A stretch of 64,000 bases of DNA from contig NZ_BSVC01000002.1 in the NCBI RefSeq assembly GCF_030269905.1, positions 98,419 through 162,418 on the forward strand, given 5' to 3'. Each line of letters begins with the position of its first letter. Position 1 is the first letter of the stretch. Both the position numbers and the translations under genes were made by a program. A model generated the notes under the pieces. It did no database searches. It was not told the origin of the DNA and was given only the letters and a program-made list of their open reading frames with translations. The stretch is from Pelosinus sp. IPA-1. GTDB taxonomy: Bacteria > Bacillota > Negativicutes > DSM-13327. This document shows positions 57,199-64,000 of the stretch, piece by piece.

Positions 57199-57783
57199 CT
57201 AAATTAATTGATAAAATAACCCGTGGTTTGAGCAATGGAAATATAGTTTGCCGTGCCCTTGCTTATGAAAGCGAAACTGCATATTCCATTCAGGATATTG
57301 CTTTACAATAATCACTCTATCACCCGTGACATAAGCAACAAAAGTAATAGAATGCTCTTTTTTCATCTCATGGGCTGATGTGACATACAGTTCGTCTTCT
57401 ACAGGCTCTATATTTAGCAAATGGCTTTCCGATGCTTTTTCTGCAACTAAAGCTTCCATTCTTTTGCCGCAACATGAAATATTGGCATCTCCTGTTGCTG
57501 TCATAAGGTTATTACACTGGGGGCAGACATAAAATGTAAGCTTTTTCATATTCCCTCCAATTGTTTCGTTTAATTCAATTTTACCTGATAGAATTTCTTC
57601 AATATTGACGCCAAGTATTTGTGAAAGTTCTGGAAGTAATGATACATCGGGACATCCAAGACCACGTTCCCATTTACTTATTGCTTTGTCGCTGATGTTC
57701 ATTAAATCAGCTAATTGCTTTTGCGTCATATCTTTTTCTTTTCGCAGGTTATATATTAACTTACCAATTTTATCGCAATTCAT
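57199..57783 (-). CDS. XRE repressor fused to a superoxide reductase domain
   Basis: 194 residues. An XRE helix-turn-helix (about 1-65: MTQKQLADLMNISDKAISKW) is joined to a desulfoferrodoxin-type region. It has a rubredoxin-like iron site (CPQC then CC, about 86-108) and the superoxide reductase site built from His in ASESHLL, SAHEMKKEH and C-x-x-H in CSNHGLF. Such fusions occur in clostridia; the enzyme part could act as a redox sensor for the DNA-binding part. ATG 57783 follows CGGAGGTGA by 7 nt. Confidence 0.88.
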   Translation of the reverse strand: MNCDKIGKLIYNLRKEKDMTQKQLADLMNISDKAISKWERGLGCPDVSLLPELSQILGVNIEEILSGKIELNETIGGNMKKLTFYVCPQCNNLMTATGDANISCCGKRMEALVAEKASESHLLNIEPVEDELYVTSAHEMKKEHSITFVAYVTGDRVIIVKQYPEWNMQFRFHKQGHGKLYFHCSNHGLFYQLI

Positions 57784-57792
57784 TAGTATCAC

Positions 57793-58263
57793 CTCCGAAC
57801 TCTAGTTTAGAGCATATTTAAAATACTATCAATAAACGAACCGTAGAGTAAGATTGGAATGAAAGGGGGAAAACTGTGATCATTATTTAGATAGTATAAT
57901 CAAATTTCCCACCAATGATTATTTGATGCGTCAAAAAAGATAATTAAAATCCTGCTAATAATAATGAAAATTAGCAGAAGTTTGGCCATTTATATTAAGT
58001 ATATAAATAGAAAGTATAATACTTTCAGGTACCTACTTGTAATTATTTTGATTACATTCTATTATTATAGCGTAGCATGTTACGAGTAAGAGAAAACGGA
58101 GTAGTGAGATATCTTGACTCTGCTAAACTGCGAGGATAATCTTATATATATTGAAATATAGAATAATAGATAGTTTAAACGTGATATTAGCTCGCATACA
58201 AATAGGTGCATATACACTTATAAGGGTAGTTATGTCACAGAGAAAATTAATGGAGGTATTACA
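57793..58263. other. Gene-free stretch
   Basis: One weak hairpin (CTGCTAAT with ATTAGCAG, about 57952-57978) and AT-rich sequence are visible. No open frame with a ribosome site was found. GGAGG at 58251 serves the next gene. Confidence 0.5.
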
Positions 58264-59124
58264 ATGAAAGATGTAATCAAAAATGCAATTAAAAAGTATG
58301 TGCTGGAAAGTAAAAGTAATTGGTCTGAGGAAATTAATGACCATTGGTTTGATGAACCAATTATAAAATTTGCATCTGCAGATGATCCTTTATTTGAAGA
58401 GTATAAAAAAATAATTGGTAATTATCATTTAACTCCAAGAGAAGTGTTTGAGTTAGTTTTTGGCGAAGGTACCTATAATGGGGGAACAGTTATAAGTGTT
58501 GTATTACCGATTAATGAAAAGATTAGAAAAAGTAACGGGATGCAAACCGAATGGCCATCAAAAGAATGGGCACTGCTTCGCACTTTTCAAGTAATGTATT
58601 TCAGGGAAATAACTAAGTATATAGAGAATTTTTTAAATGAAAGAGGATATAGAACGATATCCCCTTATCATTCTGAATGGTTTAAAAAAATTGACGAACC
58701 GGATTCAGGGAAAGCTCTAGGGCCAACGTCAAATTGGTCAGAACGTCACATAGCTTATGCAGCTGGACTGGGTACTTTTTCAATAAATGATGCTTTTATT
58801 ACAGAAAAAGGAATTGCAATCAAGTTGGTTTCAGTTGTAACGGAATTAAAACTAACTCCAGATATTAGAACAGCTAAAAATCATACCGAAAATTGCCTGC
58901 TATGCAGCAAGGGGATTTGTGGAGCTTGCATTAAACGCTGTCCTGTTAATGCTATATCTAAAGAAGGTCATGATAAAATCAAGTGTTATAAATATGCTTA
59001 CGGAGAAGAAGCAAAAAAATTAGCTGCGTCTTATGGCGGAAATTATGCAGTAGGGGCAGGCTGTGGTTTATGCCAGACTAGTGTACCTTGCGAAGGTAAA
59101 AATCCAATAAAAAGCAATTACTAA
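58264..59124 (+). CDS. Epoxyqueuosine reductase-like Fe-S protein
   Basis: 286 residues. The C-terminal cluster region (CLLCSKGICGACIKRCP, about 217-233, then CGLCQTSVPCEGKNP) matches the [4Fe-4S] pattern of QueG-like proteins. The N-terminal part has the related GPTSNWSERHIAYAAGLGTF. It lacks the full QueG length and HEAT tail, so a related reductase is more likely than QueG itself. GGAGG precedes the ATG. Confidence 0.75.
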   Translation: MKDVIKNAIKKYVLESKSNWSEEINDHWFDEPIIKFASADDPLFEEYKKIIGNYHLTPREVFELVFGEGTYNGGTVISVVLPINEKIRKSNGMQTEWPSKEWALLRTFQVMYFREITKYIENFLNERGYRTISPYHSEWFKKIDEPDSGKALGPTSNWSERHIAYAAGLGTFSINDAFITEKGIAIKLVSVVTELKLTPDIRTAKNHTENCLLCSKGICGACIKRCPVNAISKEGHDKIKCYKYAYGEEAKKLAASYGGNYAVGAGCGLCQTSVPCEGKNPIKSNY

Positions 59125-59232
59125 GTTGAATCTTTTTGAATCTCTGTATTTCTAATAGTAAGAGCGCCAACGCATCTGAACTGCGCCCTTAAAAGTAGAC
59201 ATATCTAAAAAAAACTCACTTGGAATTGTCAA

Positions 59233-59577
59233 GAAAAACTAGACACAGAGTTAAGTGATTTTTATGAATTTAACTCTTTAAATTGGGCAGGGGAAAGATA
59301 TCCAAGAGAGGAATGCATTCTCTTTGTTTTTTATTTCATATTGAAAATTATAAATTGTGCTTCTATGACCTGGAAACGCACTTTCTCCATATTCTTCATA
59401 TTCACTTATCCAACGATGCAGGCTATTGTAATGGATAGATAATTCCTTTGCAACTTCAGAGCCAGACATCGCATGTTCCACAACGAATTTTACTGCAGTC
59501 ATCTTAAATTGACGATCATAACTTCTTCTACTCATAAACTCTCACCTTTTTCTCTTATCTTAGTGTCCAGTTTATCA
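59233..59577 (-). mobile_element. IS3-type remnant with central deletion
   Basis: Degenerate inverted ends (AAAACTAGACACA at about 59236-59248, and TAGTGTCCAGTTTATCA at 59559-59575) flank two gene ends. OrfA begins at 59535 (minus) with SRRSYDRQFKMTAVKFVVEH. The last codons of OrfB (KTKRMHSSLGYLSPAQFKEL) lie at 59262-59330. The middle, nearly 1 kb in intact elements, is gone. Confidence 0.82.
59278..59535 (-). pseudogene. Truncated IS3 OrfA joined out of frame to OrfB tail
   Basis: About 50 residues match the OrfA helix-turn-helix (GSEVAKELSIHYNSLHRWI). After ESAFPGH the frame runs into deleted-IS sequence and ends in an unrelated tail. It is not functional. Confidence 0.8.
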
Positions 59578-59667
59578 TACCAAATCCAAACACTTTACGT
59601 AGCACTGAGGGGACATATTTTTTAGAAATACTATAAACATGTATACAAGAAACAAATTTGGAAAATA

Positions 59668-59766
59668 TTGATAAAATAAGAATTATATGGTATTATTTGC
59701 TAGTGTTTATTTTAGCAACGAAGCTTAAAGGTACAAGGAATATCTTTAAGCTTTTTTATTTGCTAA
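59668..59766 (+). promoter_or_regulatory. Promoter and attenuator-like leader of the opp operon
   Basis: TTGATA (59668-59673), 17 bp, TATTAT (59691-59696). The transcript would soon meet a hairpin (AGCTTAAAG at 59722-59730, CTTTAAGCT at 59744-59752) followed by six Ts. An outer pair, TTAGCAA (59712-59718) and TTGCTAA (59760-59766), encloses it. The hairpin lies between promoter and oppA, so it may limit readthrough. Confidence 0.55.
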
Positions 59767-59849
59767 GGTAATCGATGATATGTAATATTCAAGAAAATTT
59801 ACATATCGCTAATACAAATAGAGGGATAGAAAGAAAAGGAGGAGAGGTT

Positions 59850-61454
59850 ATGATGTCAAAAAAATGGATTGCTTTATTGGTTATTGTGTTTGCAGTAGGA
59901 GGACTATTGTCTGGTTGTAGTTCTACAACGGGCGGCAAAGAACAGGTAATTAGAATATGGCAGGGGTCTGAGCCGGAAATTCTTGATCCTGGAAAATCAA
60001 CAGGTGTACCTGAAGCAAATTATGAATTGGCATTATTTGAGGGGTTAGTGGTATTAGATGCTAAGGACATGCCTGCGCCGGCGGCAGCTGATAAATGGGA
60101 GGTATCACCCGATGGATTAAAGTATACCTTTCATATCAGAGCCAATGCAAAATGGTCCAATGGTGAACCGCTAACAGCACATGATTTTGAATATGCTTGG
60201 AAGAGGATATTGAGTCCAGAGTTGGCTGCAGAATATGCCTATATGCTGTTTCCTATTAAAGGGGCAGAAAATTATAACAGTAAAAATGGAACAGTTGACC
60301 AAGTTGGGATAAAGGCTATCGATGATAAAACATTGGAAGTAGTATTAGATAAACCGACAGCCTATTTTTTAGCTCTTGCTACTCATCATTCATTCTATCC
60401 TGTTAATAAAAAGACTGTGGAAGCCAATGGGGATAAATGGGCTAGTGACGTAAAGACACTGATTAGCAATGGTCCTTTCAAGGTAGCTAACTGGGTGCAT
60501 AACAGTAAATTAGAAATGGTAAAAAATGACCAATATTGGGATAAAGATAAAGTAAAAGTTAGTAAATTAGAATGGGCATTGCTGGAAGCGAATACGACAG
60601 CTTTATCCATGTTTGAGAATAACCAATTGGATTATGTGTATGAACCTCCGATGGCAGAAGCTGAGCGCTTGAAAAAAGAAAACAAGCTAACTGTAGGTAA
60701 ATATCTGGGCACTTATTATTATGAACTTAACAATAAGAAAGCGCCTTTTGATAATCCCAAGGTTCGAAAAGCCCTTGCCTTGGCTATTGATCGCGATAGT
60801 CTAGCTAAAACAGTGCTAAAAGGTATACACAAACCGGCGGATGCCTGGATTCCCTATGGGTTTACGGATTCTGTAACTGGCAAAGATTTCAGAGAAGAAG
60901 CAGGCGGTTATTTTAAAACAGATATAGCGGAAGCAAAAAAACTGTTGGCAGAAGCCGGATATCCTGAAGGTCAAGGATTACCTCCCATTACTTTGATTTA
61001 TAATACCAGTGATAACCACAAAGCTATTGCTGAGACAATTCAGGAAATGTGGAAGAAAAACCTTGGCATTACGATTGAAATTCAAAACCAAGAGTGGAAA
61101 GTTTACATACAAAATCGGAAAAGTGGTAATTTCCATATGGCCCGAGCCGGTTGGATTGGAGATTATGCTGATCCAATGACCTTTGCTGATTATTTCATGA
61201 CGAATGGCGGCAATAACCATGGGAAATACAGTAATATAGCCTATGATAAATTGATTGAAACGGCGCAATTGAGTAGTGATTCTAAAGTGCGTATGCAAGC
61301 CATGCGTGATGCGGAGAAGATTTTTATAGATGATATGGGGTCTATTCCAATCTATTTTTATGGCAATCCATATTGCATTAAGGAAAATTTGAAAGGTGCC
61401 ATCAAATCTGCTACCTCCGTGGTTAATTGGAAGGAAGCCTATTTCGAGAAGTAA
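59850..61454 (+). CDS. oppA: Oligopeptide ABC transporter substrate-binding lipoprotein
   Basis: About 534 residues. The lipobox LLSGC (Cys about 23) follows a hydrophobic signal. The OppA/DppA family pattern is clear: EPEILDPGKSTGVPEANYEL, DGLKYTFHIRANAKWSNGEP, NNKKAPFDNPKVRKALALAI and IYFYGNPYCIKENLKG. It captures peptides for the OppBC channel. GGAGGAGAGG precedes the ATG at 59850; a longer frame from 59775 lacks a site. Confidence 0.92.
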   Translation: MMSKKWIALLVIVFAVGGLLSGCSSTTGGKEQVIRIWQGSEPEILDPGKSTGVPEANYELALFEGLVVLDAKDMPAPAAADKWEVSPDGLKYTFHIRANAKWSNGEPLTAHDFEYAWKRILSPELAAEYAYMLFPIKGAENYNSKNGTVDQVGIKAIDDKTLEVVLDKPTAYFLALATHHSFYPVNKKTVEANGDKWASDVKTLISNGPFKVANWVHNSKLEMVKNDQYWDKDKVKVSKLEWALLEANTTALSMFENNQLDYVYEPPMAEAERLKKENKLTVGKYLGTYYYELNNKKAPFDNPKVRKALALAIDRDSLAKTVLKGIHKPADAWIPYGFTDSVTGKDFREEAGGYFKTDIAEAKKLLAEAGYPEGQGLPPITLIYNTSDNHKAIAETIQEMWKKNLGITIEIQNQEWKVYIQNRKSGNFHMARAGWIGDYADPMTFADYFMTNGGNNHGKYSNIAYDKLIETAQLSSDSKVRMQAMRDAEKIFIDDMGSIPIYFYGNPYCIKENLKGAIKSATSVVNWKEAYFEK

Positions 61455-61528
61455 TGAGATTTAAGTGTATGTAGCGAAGATGTATACGCATTGTGTATGC
61501 ATCTTCCTTATAAAGAAGGAGTGAAAGA

Positions 61529-62461
61529 ATGTTCAGTTACACACTGAAACGTACTTTTAATTCAATAATCGTAGTGCTAGTGATCATTACCGTTACCTTT
61601 GCCCTAATGCATTCCATTCCTGGGGGGCCTTTTACCAATGAAAAGAAAATTCCCGATGCCATTATGAAAAATATTGAGGCACGGTATAAATTAAATGATC
61701 CTTTATGGAAACAGTATTCCGACTATTTAGTGAACCTTGCTCACTTTGATTTAGGACCTTCCTTTAAATATCCTGGTCGTACGGTGAATGATATTATTGG
61801 TGAAAGCTTTCCTGTATCTCTACAGTTGGGTGCGGCAAGTATTGCCATTGCTATCTTTATCGGTATACCGGCAGGGGTCATATCTGCTTTGCGGCAAAAT
61901 AAATGGCAGGATTATCTGACCATGTTTTTTACTACAATTGGTATATCAGTACCTAGTTTTGTTATTGCTACTGCTCTTGTTTATGTATTTGCAATAAAAT
62001 TGCAATTATTACCGGCGGCTATGTGGGGGGGAGTGGAGTATATGGTTTTACCAGCTATTGCTTTGGCTGGTATGCCTATGGCTTTTATCGCTCGCCTGAC
62101 CCGCTCCTCTATGCTGGAAGTGCTGGGGCAGGATTATATTAAGACTGCGAAAGCCAAAGGCTTGCCTCAGCATATCATTCTCTATCGTCATGCGCTAAAA
62201 AATGCTTTGATTCCCGTTGTTACTTATATTGGGCCTATGGCGGCCGGAATATTGACAGGTAGTTTCATAATTGAAACCATCTTTGCCATTCCAGGTCTCG
62301 GGCGTCATTTTGTGACAAGTATCTATAATCGTGATTACACAGTTATTTTAGGCGTAACTGTCTTTTACAGCATTTTGGTTGTTGGATTAAATATGCTGGT
62401 AGATCTTATCTATCCTTTGTTAGACCCACGAATAAAATTGAGCACAAAGCGGGAGGAGTAG
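61529..62461 (+). CDS. oppB: Oligopeptide ABC transporter permease OppB
   Basis: 310 residues with six membrane segments. The N-terminal FNSIIVVLVIITVTFALMHSI is typical of OppB, and the EAA loop is LGQDYIKTAKAKGLPQHIIL. AAGAAGGAG precedes the ATG. It forms the membrane channel with OppC. Confidence 0.94.
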   Translation: MFSYTLKRTFNSIIVVLVIITVTFALMHSIPGGPFTNEKKIPDAIMKNIEARYKLNDPLWKQYSDYLVNLAHFDLGPSFKYPGRTVNDIIGESFPVSLQLGAASIAIAIFIGIPAGVISALRQNKWQDYLTMFFTTIGISVPSFVIATALVYVFAIKLQLLPAAMWGGVEYMVLPAIALAGMPMAFIARLTRSSMLEVLGQDYIKTAKAKGLPQHIILYRHALKNALIPVVTYIGPMAAGILTGSFIIETIFAIPGLGRHFVTSIYNRDYTVILGVTVFYSILVVGLNMLVDLIYPLLDPRIKLSTKREE

Positions 62462-62468
62462 CAGGCCG

Positions 62469-63371
62469 GTGAATTTAGAATTATTTAAGCCAGCTATTTA
62501 TAATCAGGCTGCTGACATTACTAGACCAAGTATTACGTATTGGCAGGATGCCTGGATGCGTTTACAAAAAAATAAAATGGCTATGGCAGGGCTATATATT
62601 GTAGTTTTTGTCATCCTAATAGCAGCGATTGGACCTGTATTGTCTCAAGCTTCTTATTCAGACCAGGATCTATCACAAGCAAATCAATCTCCGAGTATTG
62701 AGCACTGGTTTGGTACGGATAACTTGGGGCGAGATCTCTTTATTCGCGTATTGTATGGCGCCCGCATTTCCATGTCTATTGGAATTGTTGCCAGTCTACT
62801 TAACTTTACTGTTGGTGTGTTGTATGGTGGCATAGCGGGTTTTTCAGGCGGCAAAGTTGATAGATATATGATGAATATCGTGGACGTTCTATATAGCATT
62901 CCTGTTTTACTATATGTAATATTGCTGATGGTAGTGTTAAAGCCAGGACTAACAAATATTTTTATTGCCTTAGGGATTTCCTATTGGCTACAGATGGCTC
63001 GTATTGTACGTGGTCAAATACTAGGTCTCAAAGAACAGGAATATGTATTGGCAGCTAGGACAATTGGTGCGAGTAATTGGCGTATACTGCTTCGGCATTT
63101 GATCCCCAATACTATGGGACCCATTATTATTACTATGACCTTGGCAATACCAACGGCTATTTTTACGGAAGCATTTTTAAGCTTTATTGGACTTGGCGTT
63201 TCGGCACCAATGGCTAGCTGGGGCGTACTGGCTTCTGAGGGAATAACTAGTTTGCGTTCCTATCCTTTTCAACTATTTTTCCCGGCGATGGCGATCAGCA
63301 TTACGATGCTTGCCTTTAACTTTCTCGGGGATGGTCTGCGCGATGCCTTAGATCCCCGCATGCGGCGTTAG
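62469..63371 (+). CDS. oppC: Oligopeptide ABC transporter permease OppC
   Basis: 300 residues, GTG start 7 nt after the oppB stop. [20 protein letters not shown] and the EAA loop [20 protein letters not shown] are diagnostic of OppC, with the C-terminal [13 protein letters not shown]. Six membrane segments. Confidence 0.94.
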   Translation: MNLELFKPAIYNQAADITRPSITYWQDAWMRLQKNKMAMAGLYIVVFVILIAAIGPVLSQASYSDQDLSQANQSPSIEHWFGTDNLGRDLFIRVLYGARISMSIGIVASLLNFTVGVLYGGIAGFSGGKVDRYMMNIVDVLYSIPVLLYVILLMVVLKPGLTNIFIALGISYWLQMARIVRGQILGLKEQEYVLAARTIGASNWRILLRHLIPNTMGPIIITMTLAIPTAIFTEAFLSFIGLGVSAPMASWGVLASEGITSLRSYPFQLFFPAMAISITMLAFNFLGDGLRDALDPRMRR

Positions 63372-63378
63372 GAGGTCA

Positions 63379-64000
63379 ATGATGAAATCATTATTAGAAG
63401 TACAAAATTTAGCAGTATCCTTTGATACTTATGCTGGTGAGGTGAAAGCAGTTCAGAAGGTTAGTTTTTCAGTTAATGCTGGGGAAGCGATTGGTATTGT
63501 TGGAGAATCAGGTTGCGGCAAGAGTGTGACGGCTCATGCAATCATGGGGTTAATCCCTAGTCCCCCGGGAAGAATTGTGGAAGGTAGTATTCTATTTGAT
63601 GGTGTGGATTTATTACGAAAATCAAATAAGGAAATGGAAAAAATCCGCGGTAATGAAATCGGTATGATCTTCCAGGATCCTATGAGTTCTTTAAATCCCG
63701 TTTTAACCATTGGAAGACAGATTGCTGAATCCCTAGAGCTTCATCAAAAAATGTCAAAAAAGGAAGCTCTGGTGAAGGCTGTAGAGATGCTAAGAGTGGT
63801 AGGCATTCCTTGTCCAGAAGAACGAGTTAAAAATTATCCTCATCAGTTCAGTGGTGGCATGAGGCAGAGGGCGATGGTTGCCATGGCATTGGCATGTAAC
63901 CCGAAGCTATTGATTGCCGACGAGCCAACGACTGCCTTAGATGTTACCATTCAAGCACAAATCCTGGACTTGATAAAAAGTCTTAATCAGAAATTTAATA
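63379..64000 (+). CDS. oppD: Oligopeptide ABC transporter ATPase OppD, cut by the window end
   Basis: The first about 207 codons are present. Walker [15 protein letters not shown], the Q-loop in [10 protein letters not shown], the signature [10 protein letters not shown] and Walker [13 protein letters not shown] can all be seen, as in OppD. AGGAGG precedes ATGATG at 63379. The remaining third lies beyond the window. Confidence 0.94.
   Translation, partial: MMKSLLEVQNLAVSFDTYAGEVKAVQKVSFSVNAGEAIGIVGESGCGKSVTAHAIMGLIPSPPGRIVEGSILFDGVDLLRKSNKEMEKIRGNEIGMIFQDPMSSLNPVLTIGRQIAESLELHQKMSKKEALVKAVEMLRVVGIPCPEERVKNYPHQFSGGMRQRAMVAMALACNPKLLIADEPTTALDVTIQAQILDLIKSLNQKFN

Noticed and set aside
57901-58260. 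Possible RNA gene or riboswitch before the Fe-S protein
   Set aside because: Only one weak AT-rich hairpin is visible, and no known riboswitch core could be recognised.

Overview
The window looks like a chromosome segment of a sporulating, diderm Firmicute (Negativicutes, close to Pelosinus/Sporomusa). The grounds are a porin that begins with an S-layer homology domain and ends in phenylalanine (4923-6314), a pair of CotF-like spore coat genes (56409-57080), low-GC Firmicute-type ribosome binding sites and clostridial-type fermentation genes. The genus is inferred from gene content only.

Layout. 1-10900: an alpha-glucan locus with a phosphotransferase permease, a GH13 alpha-glucosidase, a HAD phosphatase, the SLH porin, a large exported GH13 amylase with two duplicated N-terminal modules, and a GH4 6-phospho-alpha-glucosidase. 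Together they read as polymer cutting outside, passage through the outer membrane, phosphorylating uptake, then cytoplasmic hydrolysis. 11000-20160: a His/Cys-rich protein with a two-component system, a DUF89 protein, a MarR-controlled oxidoreductase, a 5'-nucleotidase and secreted proteins. 20176-27220: a sigma-54 activator and, behind a near-consensus -24/-12 promoter, leucine dehydrogenase, a CoA-transferase and a four-subunit 2-ketoacid:ferredoxin oxidoreductase. This is a branched-chain amino acid oxidation operon. 27480-37360: TPR, VirK/YbjX, DJ-1/PfpI, membrane proteins, an AlbA/Schlafen-type regulator, a GC-richer aspartate dehydrogenase pair and an ElaA-like acetyltransferase.

37630-40970 is the most unusual part. 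A YcaO-family protein converges on a 155-residue protein built of 15-residue Met/Asp/Ser/Cys/Lys repeats with 26 cysteines. A pentapeptide-repeat protein that appears to start at ATT follows. This may be an undescribed modified-peptide or metal-binding system, but the link is inferred from neighbourhood and composition alone.

41000-64000 holds a DMT exporter with an Lrp regulator, a P-loop kinase, an Lsa-like ABC-F ATPase behind an attenuator leader, MscS, an MFS/TetR pair with three operators, a sugar-acid operon (GntR, ManD/RspA-type dehydratase, MFS, two dehydrogenases), coat genes, an XRE-superoxide reductase fusion, an IS3-type remnant and an opp peptide transporter cut by the window end.

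A repeat runs through the whole right-hand side: at least eleven copies of a terminator hairpin, all in the + orientation, ten of them directly behind + strand genes. Several carry conserved flanks that reach to the start of the next gene.
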